Positions 1-10,988 are shown, numbered from the stretch's first letter. The stretch is 64,000 bases of DNA from Eutreptiella sp. 'Long Island Sound 2002' (GCA_964036045.1 OZ038381.1:130641708-130705707); one strand, 5' to 3'. Numbers and translations: made by a program. Notes: generated by a model not told the origin, from the letters alone.

Positions 1-754
1 CCCGTTGGCCTGCATGCCCTGTGGGGGCTGCGTGCCGCGAAGGTGGTGGGGGGCCGTCCCCGGGGGGGGCGGCCTGCCACCGTTGTGAGGGGCGTCTGGT
101 GTCAGGCGCTGTCCCTCCCCCGACCGTCCGTCCTCTGGGGCGGGCGGCCGGCATTCCGCGACCCGCGTGTCCCGGGTGCGGTCGCTGCGGGCGTGGGGCC
201 CCAGCACCGGCCCCACAGCGTGCGCCCTTGCGGGCCAGCGTTGCTCGCTGTGGGGGTGGCGGAAGGGCGTCCCCGGGGGGGATGCCTTCTACCATCGTGA
301 GGGGCGTCTGAGGTCAGGCGCTGTCCCTCCCCCGACTGCCCGCCCACCGGGCAGGCTGTTGGGGTCCGCCACCCACGTGCTGTGGGCGCGGGTGTGTTGG
401 TGTGGGGGCCAACACTGTCCCCTTGGCCAGCATGCCCTGTGGGGGCTGCGTGCCGCGGGGGTGGTGGGGGGCCGTCCCCGGGGGGGGCGGCCTGCCACCG
501 TTGTGAGGGGCGTCTGGTGTCAGGCGCTGTCCCTCCCCCGGCAGCCCGTCCTCTGGAGCGGGCAGCCAGGGTTCCGCGACCCGTGTGTCCCAGGTGCGGT
601 CGGTGTGAGCGTGGGGACCCAGCACCGGCCCAACAGCGTGCGCCCTTGAGGGCCGGCATTGCTCGCTGTGGGGGTGGCGAAAGGGCGTCCCCGGGGGGGG
701 TGCCTTCCACCATGGTGAGGTGCGTCTGAGGTCAGGCGCTGTCCGTCCCCCGAC
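1..754. repeat. 206/212-bp dimeric tandem repeat (418-bp period)
   Basis: The motif gtcaggcgctgtcc recurs at 101, 313, 519 and 731, spaced 212, 206 and 212 bp. The longer context (for example ttggcc...catgccctgtgggggc) recurs at 5 and 423, a 418-bp period. The array is therefore a dimeric higher-order repeat of two diverged ~210-bp monomers. It is very GC-rich with G homopolymers and probably continues left of the window. Open frames across it on both strands are a by-product of the lack of A/T-rich stop codons and are not called as genes. Confidence 0.85.
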
Positions 755-1335
755 TGCCCCGGGGGCATCACCGGGAGGGCTGATTGCCGCCAGCCTGAGG
801 TCCTTGTCACGCCAGGAGGGTGTGCCCCCGTGCTTGCGCACGTCCCCTTCTTTGGGTGGAACCCTAATGGTTCACCAGACTGCGTGGCATATCCTGTTCC
901 CAAGGCATGCATGCATGTTCTTGGTACTTGGGTTCCGAGGTGCTTGGGTGTCGCAAGCTGCGCCTCGAGGCAAGCAGCGCAGGCCTTAGGATACAGCCTT
1001 ACCCCCGGTCTCCGGGTCAGGTTTGGCCGGGTCACCTGCAGGGCACGGGCTGCCCCCCTGCCCGGGCTATGGACACTGGGTTTCCTACTGTTGTGTGGCG
1101 CTTGTGTTCGGGTCTGGGTTTCGCGGTGACCCCGCGATTCCTGGCTGGGGTCTAGGGTGTGTGTGTTTGGGTACGCGTTGTGGCTTTGCACCGCCAATCT
1201 TCGCTGGGGTTTGTGGTGCGTGTGTTTGGGTCTGGGTTTTGCCTGCCCCCCGCTAATCCTTGCTGGGCTCTTGGGGCGTGTGCGTTCATGCACACGCTCC
1301 GCCCGTACTCCGCCACTCCCGGGCCGGGCCGTCTG
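755..1335. repeat. Dispersed repeat block, paralogous to 36,415-36,900
   Basis: This stretch aligns along its length with 36,415-36,900 in the same orientation: both contain ccgtgcttgcgcacgtcccc, then ggcatgcatgcatgttcttggt, then gcgcaggccttaggat and tatggacactgggtttccta. Beyond 1,090 it passes into two or three badly decayed monomers of the ~63/127-bp satellite that is well preserved at 36.8-38.7 kb. It is probably a degraded copy of the same satellite-bearing element. No gene is seen. Confidence 0.8.
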
Positions 1336-2385
1336 CGGTTAGGGGTTGTGTGGGGGTCGCCATGGGCTGGGTTTCCCCCCCCCCTCTCTCTTTGGAGGGG
1401 GCTTGTTCCCGGCCTTCCTGGTTGCAGGGGGCATGTCTGTGGGTGTGGTTCCCGGCCCTGTCGTGTTCTGGCTCTGTGGTGGTCGCCCTCGCCTGTTCCG
1501 GTCTTGGCCCCCCACCCCCCCCCCCACTTTGTTTGGTTTTTTTATTTCTTTCTGCGTCCGTGTCCGTTTAGCCGGCCGCCTGCCATCTTTCTGGCAGGGA
1601 TGTGCACCGGCGTGTCCGGAGTGTCTTCTCATCCGGCCCTTTCGGCGGCTATGTGGTTGTGATGGGCCGCTTTTTCTGGCTGGGCGTCTTCGCGCTGGGC
1701 GGGGTGGTCCGTCAGTGTCCTATCGGCGGGTCACTTGGGTGTCGCCTTTGGTGTTGCCTGGCTGCGGGGTTGCCCACCTCGGTGGAGTTGGTGCGCAGCT
1801 TCGCGGTTGTGCAACTGGCCCCCCCGCTTTCCTTCTTTCTCTTTGGCCGGCAGGTGTGCGCTCGTGGGTGGGTGGGCTTTCCCCCCTTCCGTATTTTTTT
1901 GGGGGGGGCGTTTCCCTGTTCCTCCCTCTGCCCTCCCTGGGCTGGTGCACGCACTGGTCGGCAAATGGTGTGCCTAACTGGGTCGCTGTTGGCGTTGTGA
2001 ATAGCCGCGGGCCGTGCCCCGGCTCCGTACGGCGTGTGCATTATATACAGGCATGGGCTGGCGGCCCATCCTGTTCCTTTAGGCTCTGGTTCTGCCGGCT
2101 GGGCGGTTGCGCCAGCCGTTTTCGTGGCGTCATGGGTAAGGGGGGTGGAGTTCTCTAGTGTCCGCCCGCCCCTGTGGTGTCGGTTTGGTGGTGGCGGGTT
2201 TAACTATCTGGTGGCGGTTTGCGCGGGCGGGCCGCCGCTGGCAGGGGGGGGCGGGGACAGCGTCACTGTTTACCTGGCGTCCCCGCTGAGGAGGGGGGGT
2301 TGTAGCGTGGGGGGGCGTGTTGTGGCCTCTAGCACGTGCGTGGTTGGCTGGTGTGGTGTTGTCTCACGGCCGTGAGCGTGTTTCT
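1336..2385. other. Low-complexity G/T- and C-rich DNA, no gene
   Basis: The sequence is strand-asymmetric, with runs of C (1,505-1,525) and G (1,901-1,909). Open frames exist in several registers, but none shows a recognisable domain or a plausible amino-acid composition. The last part, from about 2,349 (tgtggtgttgtctcacggccgtgagcg), is shared with 10,047 onward and is therefore the start of the duplicated unit A/B. Confidence 0.6.
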
Positions 2386-2404
2386 TTTCTTTCCGGGGTG
2401 TTAG

Positions 2405-2862
2405 GTGGCTGACTTTAAAAGCCCATGTGCGGGGCACCTAGTGGTGCATCAACGTGGGGGCCCAGTGTCGGGGCAGCTGACGGCGCTGCAGTCCTGGGGG
2501 AGCACCGTTGCCGGGGCTGAGATCCCGTTCCACAATCACCCGGCGGCCCGTCCAGACAAGCCGTTGGCCCTGAGTGTCGACCAGCTGGCCCCGAGCCACC
2601 CTGACGTCGGATGGTACTCCACAGCCCTCAACACAGGGTGGCTCAGCCCCACTGGGTACTACTGGATCCCAGAGGCCTGGGGCCACACGTCCTTTGATGC
2701 GTCGGGGGGGGGGGGGGCTTGCAGACGAACCACCAGTGGCCATCCAAGGTACAATACTCGACGCCGAAGGGATGGCAGCATCCCTCCCCCTGCAGTACAG
2801 CATCCATAGGCTGTGGCTCCACACGGTAGGCACCGGAGTCATACTTCACCTCCTGCGGGAAG
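2405..2862 (+). pseudogene. Unit A 5' ORF fragment, split by insertion
   Basis: This frame opens with MADFKSPCAGHLVVHQRGG and continues to the G homopolymer at about 2,703-2,717, where the reading frame shifts. It resumes as LADEPPVAIQGTILDAEGM and MAASLPLQYSIHRLW. The same protein reads at 10,099-10,560 in unit B, where an in-frame stop follows HLAPSHPDV. Conservation in both copies shows the frame was once coding. The fold and function are not recognised. The unit A frame is cut at 2,862 by the 2.2-kb insertion and resumes at 5,085. Confidence 0.6.
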
Positions 2863-3599
2863 TAAGTAAGTAAGTAGTAAGTAAGTAAGGGCGGCCGCGT
2901 CCGCAGCCTCATCTGACTCCTCCTTGTTTGTTTTACATGGTGGCCGCCTCTGGCGGGAAGGAGTGCTCTCCACCATCAGTTCCCCTGGCGACCCCTGTCT
3001 CACCTCACGGCCGAGAACTTCAACCAGGTTCCGTTGGGGCATGACCGGTGGTAGGCTCCCTTCAGTCGCTGCCCTCACGGTTTCAGCTCCTTCCGGTCAC
3101 CCTTTGAAGAATCCCCCGGCCTTCCCCCCCTGGCACAGCCTTTTGGGCGCCTGCAGGCGGGTTTCCTGTGGATAGCCCTCGCTGACAGCGGAGCATTTCT
3201 CCCTGTCAACCACATTCCACCTCTCCCCATCCCTCACGGGCTGGAGTACCCACTCGGCTCCCGGATGCACTTGGTTGTCGTCCATCCACAGCTGGAGGCC
3301 AGGGGGCGACCCTTTCCACATTCCCCCTGGTCCCGCTCACGCGTGAACCTACGTGTACTCAGGCCATTGACCCGGGGATCTCAACGTCAACCCTCACCCC
3401 TGCGGACACCTCACGGCTGTCCAGGAGTTCAGGGCATTTTCCCAACTTCCCGTGGCCAGGTTCCCCATGGTTGGCCCATGGTTCACCACTCCATGGCGAC
3501 TGGTTTCCCAATCCCACGGGGCTGTTGCTTGGCACTTTCGGCCTCCCTGCCCTTCCCATGTCCCATTCCCCTTTGCCTCATCCCGGCACCGGCCCCTTC

Positions 3600-4200
3600 C
3601 CAGCATCCCATGGACTCCCTACCCCTTTGGGCCGTTGTGCGGCCCTAGCCACACGCCCTTCCCCGCCCCGTCCCCTTGTCCCTGCATCCCGTGTTTATAC
3701 CCCACCGGGTCGCCTGGTACCCTGTGGCGCTGGCCCACTGGGGCCTCTTCCATCCAGTGACCGTTTCGTGCGCCTTGCACGGGTCGCTCCCTTCCCGCCC
3801 CCGTCCCGTACCCCTGTGCCGCGGCCCTGGCCTCATCCCCCCAGCTGTCTTGCAGCCCCATTCCATCCCCCATCCCGTGTTTATACCCCACCGGTCAGCC
3901 AGCAACCCCGTGGCGCGGGCCCACTGGATCCTCATCCATTCGGGGACCGTTTTGTGCGTCTAGCACGGGTCGCTCCCTTCCCGCCCCCTTCCCCCGTGCC
4001 GCGGTCCCGGCATATTCCCCTGGGTTGTCGTGCGGCCCCATCCCATCCCTCTTCCCGTGTTCATACCCCACCGGGCCGCCAGCCACCCTGTGGCGCGGGC
4101 CCACTGGATCCTCATCCATCCTGGGACCGTATTGTGCGCCCAGCACGGGTCGCTCCCCTCCCTCCCCCGCCCTTCTCTCCTATGCCGTCTCCCTAGCTGT
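3600..4200. repeat. ~183-bp tandem repeat, three copies plus partial
   Basis: The anchor cccgtgttTATACCCCACCG recurs at 3,688, 3,874 and 4,054 (186 and 180 bp apart). Each unit also contains a gcgcgggcccactgga-type segment and a gcacgggtcgctcccttccc segment. The edges (near 3,625-3,660 and 4,205-4,245) share ggccgttgtg.ggccctagccac, so a further partial unit is present on each side. The array lies inside the 2.2-kb insertion. Confidence 0.85.
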
Positions 4201-5084
4201 CCTAGTCACCTGGGGCCGTTGTGTGGCCCTAGCCACGCGACCTTTTTTGTACTGCCTCCTTGTGGTGCTGCGGGTAGTTGTCCGCGTTTGTTTCCTTCTT
4301 TCTTTCCTTTTTTTTTTCGTGCTATTTTCCGCTTGGTTCCCTCCTCCCTGCATGCACGCTCAACAACACTGCATCGCCATCTGCCTCGGTTCTGTTCGAT
4401 GCTCACGTCCAGTCCTTCCGCCATCCTGTGGCGTTGCCCTTGGCGGTCCCTGGCCATGCCGGGCGACCCAGCCATTTAGCCCGTGTTGCTGTACATATAT
4501 CCCCTCTCTCTCCTCTCTACCCTCCCCTCCCCTCTGTCTCCTGCCCACCCTCTTAGTGTTGTTCCCCTGCTCTGTGTGCTCGCCGCTAGTCGTCTCCGCG
4601 CCATGGTTGTATCTCGCGCGCCCTCACGTGCCTCAGGGCCTCCACCCTGTTTTCCGACCTGTAGGCCGACCTGGGCGGCCTCCCCAGACACCCCTTCGGG
4701 GGGACTCCCCCGTCGTCCTCTCCCGCCGGCCGCCCCTCCATCAGTTCCCTGATGGTTGGGCGGGGCGGCCGGTACAGCTCTATGCTGGTCATCGGCATGG
4801 TGCTTCTCTGTGAGACTATGTGTTCCGGTGCGCCCTCGTTGGCCCCCTGTTCCCCCCCCCTCCCACGCCCTGCCACCTCTATGTGCCCTTCCTGCGTGTC
4901 CGCCTGTCCTGCCGTTGTTTTTTTTTTTTTAGGTTCTGTGCTCGCGCTCCTTGCTGCTCCCGCGCGCCCTGCGTGTGGCCTCTGCTTTTCTTCTTGTTAC
5001 CCTGGTCCCGCTGCCCTGCGCCCCCTCTCTCGGCTGTCTCCCCTCCCATTCTCCTTCCCGCTGTCGAACCTGCCTGCACGTCTC
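4201..5084. other. Pyrimidine-rich insertion sequence, no gene
   Basis: CT-rich on the plus strand with poly-T runs (about 4,307-4,318 and 4,918-4,930) and a tctctctcctctctaccctcc stretch near 4,505. It forms the 5' half (minus-strand orientation) of the 2.2-kb insertion. I see no protein domain or RNA gene. Confidence 0.5.
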
Positions 5085-5395
5085 CTCCTGCGGGAAGCGG
5101 ACCGCGAGAGGACCAGGGGGTCCCTGCGGGTGCGGCAAAGGCAGTCAACCAGATGCCCCTGAAGTTGCTCCAGGACGGCCTGCGCTGGTATAGGGGGCAC
5201 ACTCAGCACTTCATCTGGTTTGTTCGAGCCACCTCCCACCAGTGGTGTACAATGCGGACTGGGCGGCGTCCCAGAAAACCGTCCTGCACAAGACCCCGCA
5301 GGGCCGCAGCCACGCCGAGCTCATTGTCGCTGGTACCATGCAGACGCTTGGCGCGGTAGCTCAGCAGGCGCAACTCAGCCACGTTTTGACGGATT
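5085..5395 (+). pseudogene. Unit A ORF fragment, unknown protein
   Basis: Immediately after the right TSD the unit A reading resumes (GPREDQGVPAGAAKAVNQ, then MPLKLLQDGLRW...), matching unit B at 10,559-10,921. The unit B version is open to its end, with VRATSHHSDALLHNADWAAS and LIVAGTIRTLAAVAQQAQPS. In unit A the equivalent frame is shifted by small indels near 5,240. The family is not recognised. Confidence 0.5.
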
Positions 5396-5508
5396 GAGGG
5401 CACAAGCCCCTAGACACGACCCACGCCACGGCCTACGTCCACGCCTGACACCCCACTGCGGCGGCCACCAACCATTGGGCTCTGCGGGCCAGGGACGGCC
5501 ACACACCG

Positions 5509-6588
5509 GTGCAACGCAGGCTGCACACCCGGATGGAGCAGCTCACCGGCGTATCCGTCCTCCCCCGGCCATGCTCCCTGTCCGCGGGCGGGGGGAAGAC
5601 CCCGGTACACACGCACGTGGGCTCCACCCACTCACGGTTCTTCTGGGCACACTACCACCAAGGGGTGCAAGAAGCGGCCCGACATCTCCAGCCCAGGGAT
5701 CAGGTGCTGTGGATGGCCTCGTGGCGCTCCGCCGGCGCCAAGTGGATGGGGGTTTTCGGCTCCGGATTGGTGCCCGACACGGCACAGGCAAAGTTCCGCA
5801 ATTTCATCTGCTATCGCCGCCGGGGGGGACCTCCGTGGATGTGTTTCTCCAACACATGCTCTGGCCTGGGGGACTCTGCGTGGAAGCTCCGCAACCACCG
5901 GCTGGAACAACTCCTCCGCACGCCTCGCAGTGCGGCTGCCCGGCTGCGCTGGTGGTTCAGGGCGGCAGGGGGTAACTCCCCTTCCCCTCCACCGCGCCCA
6001 ATCAGGGATTTTGTGGCCTCCCTCCGCCTGGTGAACGGCACTCTGGAATTGCCCGCCCAGGAAGATCCCCACCTCTACCAAGACTTCCCCGGGGGTTTCT
6101 GGAAACACCTCCGGGGCGCGCTCTTCCTACTGTAGATCATCGGACACACCTCGATCACCGCATCGGAAGCGCGCATTGCGGGAGCAGAAGGGGCCCACCA
6201 GTGGAGCCAGTGGTGCGCGGCAACGCGCCCGCCGGAGACCCCAGCGGCACAGTACGCCGCTGTTCCACTGGAGGGGTGGGGACGACACACCCAGCCACGA
6301 CCCAAGGTGATTTGTGGAGCGTGGCCTGAGCGGTCATGGGACGCAGAGACCACAGAATGGCTGTGTGCGGCCCCGCCGCCCCAAACCGAATGGCGAGGTG
6401 ACGTATCCTCGCTGCTCCGGGCGCCCCTCCCCCCCTGGCTCGTACTACACACGGCCAATGAACTCCGCGTCACGGAGATACGCGGGTGGGAGGGAGACGC
6501 AGCTGCATGTCTGCCGGCTTTCCCCAGAGGTAGGGGACAGCCGGCTCCCAGTGGCACAGTTCGGAAAACAGAGGCCCGCATACGATGA
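5509..6588 (+). pseudogene. Unit A main ORF with one in-frame TAG, unknown protein
   Basis: One frame runs from 5,509 to 6,588, interrupted only by TAG at 6,133-6,135. Unit B has a tryptophan codon at the equivalent place (LLWIIRR). Conserved stretches include THVGSTHSRFFWAHYHQGVQ, EAARHLQPRD, RDFVASLRLVNGTLELPAQE and WSQWCAATRPPETPAAQY. A frameshift near 6,490 moves the reading into LHVCRLSPEVGDSRLPVAQF and ends with LALIHRDDTDEY at 6,766. It is tryptophan- and histidine-rich without a recognisable fold. The parallel preservation of long frames in both copies argues it encoded a real element protein. Confidence 0.6.
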
Positions 6589-7037
6589 CGCCCTGTGCCG
6601 CCTGGGCAACCTCCTGGGACCCCCACTCCTCATGCTCCCCACTGACCTCGCCCTCAAGCTGCGCTGTCAGCTGGACGACCACGACAGGCTGAGGGTGGGA
6701 TGGCAGGCAGTCGCCAGCGGCGCCCTGCTAGCCCTCATCCACCGGGACGACACCGATGAATACTGAAGTAACGCCCTTGTGACCAACCTCAACGAACACC
6801 ACACCTACATGTCGACCGACCAGGGGCAGCCCGACGCGGGCTGGGATGACCTTATCGCGGCCTTCCACAACCATGGGGTGCTCCCTAGTGACACGTCGCA
6901 GGCGGTCCGGTAGAAGACACTAAGCAGAGACTAACGGCGCCGCGTCTGCGCCGGCCTGCTGGAGCTCCGGGGCTCGCTCCGCCAGCAAGGGGACGACCTC
7001 TGAATCCATTGGCCTCCGCCCGGTCCCAGCCTCCCAC

Positions 7038-7265
7038 CTCCAACACACCTGCCACCTCTGCGGGGCGTATGACACAGTGTCCTCCACCGTACCGGCGGGC
7101 AAGAACATGTGCGCGCAGTGTCCCAAAGTGAGCGCATGCCCCTGGCCCGAGCCGCCCCCGGGCTGGCACCGAAGCACGGAGGAGGAGGCACTACAACGGC
7201 GCATTGAGGCGCGTGGACCCTCTTGCACCGCCACGCGGGCCCCGCAGGTGCCGCCCTCCTGTTGA
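7038..7265 (+). pseudogene. Unit A zinc-ribbon-like fragment (CxxC-x16-CxxC)
   Basis: Codons at 7,050-7,121 read CHLCGAYDTVSS...CAQC, a CxxC-x16-CxxC pattern typical of a zinc ribbon or treble-clef knuckle. It is followed by KVSACPWPEPPPGWHRS and a short charged helix-like segment (STEEEALQRRIEARG). The same domain is at 12,505-12,576 in unit B, where the fourth cysteine codon is TAT (Tyr). It may be a nucleic-acid-binding domain of the element protein. Zinc binding is inferred from cysteine spacing only. Confidence 0.5.
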
Positions 7266-7703
7266 TCCACGTGCACCTGAGGGACCCCACGTTAGTCGCG
7301 CTCTGGTAGCACGTGTTCGCGCCCTAACCTCCACCCAACACCCTGCATTGCACCGCCCGCAACACAATGCCCCACAGACGGGGGAACGGACCGGCACAAG
7401 CCCAGGCTTGCCGTCGGGCACAGAAGGCAACTGTGCGGGACCTGATGGCGGGCGCGGTAGTGGAGTCGCACGTGGCGCACCATGCCGCCCTGCACGACCC
7501 GGCAGGCAGCGAAAAGGCCTCCCTCAGCGATGACGCCCTCGAGGCTGTCCGAGCTCTGAACAAGGCGGGAGCCCTCGCGCTGCTCCAGGCGATGCACCAG
7601 ATCGTGGGAGCCATCAGCCCCGGGGTTCGTGGATTGCAAGGCGGCCCTCTATGGGTACTGGTTGGGATGACGCACGTCCAATCAGACAGGCCGCCCCCTG
7701 TCC

Positions 7704-8498
7704 ATGGGGGATGAGCTGCGGCTAATGGGCGAGGCGTCCGCCACCTCCCTCCATAGCAGCGTCCTGGCCATGCTGCATGCCCTGAGGACGCGCCTCTCGA
7801 TGGACGCGGCTCCGTACCTGAATCAGGCACACGCCATGTACCCAGGAGGTGTGTCCGAGCTAGATGCGGTGGTCAACCTCCTGCACCCCCCGGATGAGGA
7901 CCTGGAGGTGGGGCAAGTCACGATATTTGCTAAAGACGCAGGCGAGGCATCCCCCCCGGCCCCGCCAGACCAACCCGCTGTAGAACAGAACAAGGCCAAC
8001 CCCCCGTACGTCGTTGTGTGCGACGCGTTCCCCCGGGAGCCAACCTGGTACCATGTCCTCCCGCCGGCCACCCAGGCGCCTTGCATCTGGGCGCACCCGC
8101 AGTCAGCCCCCCCCCCCCTCTCCAGGATCAGGAGCGCCCACCGCAGGGGGCAACCCCTCTGGCAAGAGCGCCCGGGAACCCCCCTGCTGCTCCTCGCTGT
8201 CGCGACCCGCGGGAGCCCAGATTGGGTCCTGGCGGCTAGCCCGACCCACCTTCACAGGGCAGCGCCCGTGCTCCGCCTCCCTCCTCCCGGCGCCCGATGC
8301 GCGGGACGGGGTACACACCTTCCTGCAGATCCAGGAGGTCGCCGCCGTCAGGGGGGTCGACCTTGTGCGGCTCCCCCCGGCTGCTGCCAACGATCCCCCT
8401 ACGCCCAGAGCCCTGAGCCCCGCCCCGGACTGGGGACTGTTGGCGCAACGCGCGGGGTGAATGGCTCGCCCGCCTCCCACCTCAATACCGATGGATGA
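7704..8498 (+). pseudogene. Unit A ORF, 264 codons, unknown protein
   Basis: This frame is open from 7,704 to 8,498. The first ~130 residues have ordinary protein composition (MGDELRLMGEASATSLHSS, MLHALRTRLSMDAAPYLNQ, ELDAVVNLLHPPDEDLEVGQ, PPYVVVCDAFPREPTWYHV). The rest is Pro/Arg-rich and may be out of frame. Unit B carries the same segment at about 13,159-13,480, with deletions (the DEDLEVGQ stretch is lost) and a stop in place of Ser after RTRL. I do not recognise the family. Confidence 0.45.
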
Positions 8499-9419
8499 CC
8501 CCTGGCCAGTGACCCCGCGAGGCTGCAACCACGACCCGCCCCCCCCGCAAAGCACGGCATGGCCCACCGCACACCACCGACGCACTGGGAGGTGATAGGG
8601 ATGGCACGCCACGGACGCCACACAGAGTAGCTACCATGTCGAATTCCGATGGCTTCCCCCAGCAGCAAGACCGCCTCCACTGCCGGTGCCGCTGCCGCTC
8701 CCCCCTCTCCGCGGGATGCGCGGGGGACCCTCCGCAGAGCCGGATGAGCAGCTGCTGGCGGAGGCCACAGTTTTGGTTGGACCGCCCGCCGGGCAGCCCC
8801 AGGCGGCGCCAAGCGACCCTGAGCCGCCAGCCTCGAAACCAGCGCCGGCTGGGTAAGCCGCCCCTGCCACCCAGGCAGCCGCCCCCGCTGCCCCGCACGC
8901 GGGCGGGCTCCCGGACGCGCCGCCAGACAGGCCACGTGAGACCGCTGCTGCCACAAAATCCAGTCAAGCCGCAGCCCCCGCTACGACACCGGCACGTGCA
9001 ACGGTCCCTACAAGGGCCCAAGACGCTTCGCCAGGCCGGCCGCAAAGAGCCGCTGTGGCCGCAAAGCAGAGCAGAGAGGACGCAAAGTACCGCGCCCAAA
9101 CCCAGTCTGGCCACACCACCGTGAGTCCCACCAGGCCTTACCCGCCCAAAGGGTCCCTGGCGCCCAGGGCCTCCTTCCCCGAAGGCAGGCCACGGCCCAT
9201 CCGCGCCCTGTCCCCGAAGACACAAGCCGGCTGCAATCACGCTGCCGTAGCTGCCACATCGCGTGGTCCAAACCGGGCCAGAAGGGGGCAGGGGTCACGG
9301 AGGCCACGGGTGGGGCCACCGAGGGGACGATCATTGCGCGGGTCGATGCGTAAAGTGCGGAGGGACAGAAACGGGAACAGAGGGCAAAAGAGGGAAGGTG
9401 GCAGGCGGCAGTGGGGGGC

Positions 9420-9605
9420 GGCAGGCGCAAGGGAAGGGCAAAGGCACGAGCGGCAGCAGGGGAGGGGCAGGCCCAAGGGAAGGGCAAAGGCTCAGGCGGA
9501 GGCGGGGGGGGGGCAGGCGCAACGGAAGGGCAAAGGCACGGGCGGCCGCGGAGGGGGGGGCAGGCGCAAGGGAAGGGCAAAGGCATGGGCGGCGGCGGGG
9601 GAGTT
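9420..9605. repeat. 46-bp minisatellite, unit A
   Basis: The motif caggcgcaagggaagggcaa recurs at 9,422, 9,468, 9,514 and 9,561 (46-47 bp apart). It is purine-rich. Because 46 is not a multiple of three, the coding register rotates each unit, alternating QAQGKGKG- and REGQRHGRR-type basic peptides. A matching array sits at the same place in unit B. Confidence 0.9.
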
Positions 9606-9911
9606 AAGGGGCACGGTAAAGGGCACGGACAAGACAGCAGGCAGAAGGGAGCCCATGGTCCTTGACCTCACCAGTGCTTCCATGATTCAGAAAATCCCAA
9701 CTGCAAACAAATCCAGTAGGTACACCCTTTGCAACCCTTGCAATAAACTCCGAACACTTGATCAATAAATTCGAATGAACTTGACCAACGAAGTCCAAAT
9801 ATCTGGTCACCAAATTAAGTTGAGGGTGTCCTCATTAATACATGGACATGATCATAGAGAGGGGACACATAATGACAAAGTTGGGCCAGAGGAGAGGTGT
9901 CAGGGCCACAA

Positions 9912-10045
9912 GTCAGGTCTAGCGGGATGTAAGTCGCCTCCTCTCTTCAAGTGCGGAGCCTCCTCCTGTTCGTCACAGGGGCGACGCCAGGGGGAACCAT
10001 GGTGCGCCTCTCCACGACCGGGTGCACCTACCTACCTACCTACCT
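9912..10045 (+). mobile_element. Truncated 3' end of the (ACCT)n-tailed element
   Basis: This 134-bp stretch ends in (ACCT)5 at 10,026-10,045. It is the reverse complement of 36,261-36,399, sharing gtcaggtctagc.gg.atgtaag, ggcgacgccag.gggaacca and gcgcctctccacgacc. It is therefore a severely 5'-truncated copy of the element whose long copy occupies 36,262-40,817. Unit B starts directly after the tail. No clear TSD is visible. Confidence 0.8.
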
Positions 10046-10510
10046 GGTGTGGTGCTGTCCCACGGCCGTGAGCGTGTTTCTTTCCTTTCCGGGGTGTTAG
10101 GCGTCTGAATTTAAGAACCCATGTGCGGGGCACCTAGTGGTGCATAAACGCGGGGGCCCAGCGTGGCTCCGGAAGCAACTGACGGCGCTCCAGTCCTGGG
10201 GGAACACCGTTGCCGGGGCTGAGATCCCGTTCCACAATCACCAGGCGGCGCGTCCAGACAACACGTTGGCCCTCAGCGTCCACCATCTGGCCCCCAGCCA
10301 CCCCGACGTCTGATGTCACTCCACAGCCCTCAACACAGGGTGGCTCAGCCCCACTAGGTACTACTTGATCCCAGAGGCCAGGGGCCACACGTCCTCCGAT
10401 GCATCGGGGGGGGGGCTTGCAGACACACCACCAGTGGTCATCCCGGGTACAGTACCCGACAGTGAAGGGATGGCTGCCTCCCTCCCCCTGCAGTACAGCA
10501 TCCATAGGCT

Positions 10511-10921
10511 GTGGGTCCACATGGTAGGCACCGAAGTTTTACTTCACCTCCTGCGGCACGCGGACCGCGAGAGGACCAAGGGGTCCCTGCGGGTGCGGCA
10601 AAGGCAGTCGACCAGATGCCCCTGAAGTGGCTCCAGGACGGCCTGCGCGTGCGTGGGCGGCACACTCAGCAGTTCAACTGGATTGTCCGAGCCACCTCCC
10701 ACCACAGCGACGCCCTGCTGCACAATGCGGACTGGGCGGCGTCCCAGGAAACAGTCCTGCACAAAACCACGCAAGGCCGCAGCCACACCCAGCTCATTGT
10801 CGCCGGCACAATCCGGACGCTTGCCGCGGTAGCTCAGCAGGCGCAACCCAGCCACGTCTTGACGGATCGAGGGCACACCCCCCTAGGGACAACCCACGCC
10901 ACGGCCTACGTCCACGCCTGA
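10511..10921 (+). pseudogene. Unit B ORF fragment, unknown protein
   Basis: Open for 136 codons. The natural-looking part begins near 10,560 (GPREDQGVPAGAAKAVDQ) and continues through FNWIVRATSHHSDALLHNAD, LHKTTQGRSHTQLIVAGTI and HATAYVHA to a TGA at 10,919. The next conserved segment (RRLHTRKERLSGVSV...) is in another frame from 10,989. No family recognised. Confidence 0.5.
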
Positions 10922-10988
10922 CACCTGGCGGCGGCGGCCACCAACCACCGGACATTGGGCTCTGCGGGCCAGGGACGGCCACATACCG

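Larger units (their letters stand above)
2863..5084 (-). mobile_element. 2.2-kb insertion with 13-bp TSD and (TTAC)n tail
   Basis: The 13-mer CTCCTGCGGGAAG occurs at 2,850-2,862 and 5,085-5,097, directly flanking this segment. In unit B the equivalent site (10,548 onward) is uninterrupted, so this is a genuine insertion with a target-site duplication. The left edge is a (GTAA)n microsatellite (2,861-2,889). Read on the minus strand, this is a (TTAC)n 3' tail, as expected of a non-LTR retroposon. The body is pyrimidine-rich on the plus strand, contains a 183-bp tandem array, and shows no recognisable protein. It may be a non-autonomous or 5'-truncated element. Confidence 0.8.
2349..9895 (+). 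repeat. Unit A: first copy of a ~5.2-kb duplicated coding unit
   Basis: Unit A aligns collinearly with unit B (10,047-15,255) once the insertion at 2,863-5,084 is removed. Shared landmarks include the opening tgtggtg.tgtc.cacggccgtgagcg, the ORF fragments, a CxxC...CxxC ribbon, a 46-bp lysine/glycine-coding minisatellite, and an AT-rich 3' end with two AATAAA motifs (9,740-9,770). Similarity stops near 9,895 and 15,255. It could be two insertions of one element or a tandem duplication. No RT or transposase was recognised, so its mobility is inferred only from its repeated state. Confidence 0.75.

Noticed and set aside
102-1293. Overlapping 150-257-codon frames on both strands
   Set aside because: Same reason: GC-rich tandem repeats with few stops, low-complexity Pro/Arg/Gly products, no domain.
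1346-2158. 270-codon plus-strand frame with hydrophobic, Phe/Cys-rich product
   Set aside because: Composition follows G/T/C-rich DNA. There is no membrane topology or motif pattern, and the paralogous region does not preserve it.
9890-10060. TSD around the truncated (ACCT)n copy
   Set aside because: Only a 5-bp ggtgt similarity between the flanks; too short to claim.
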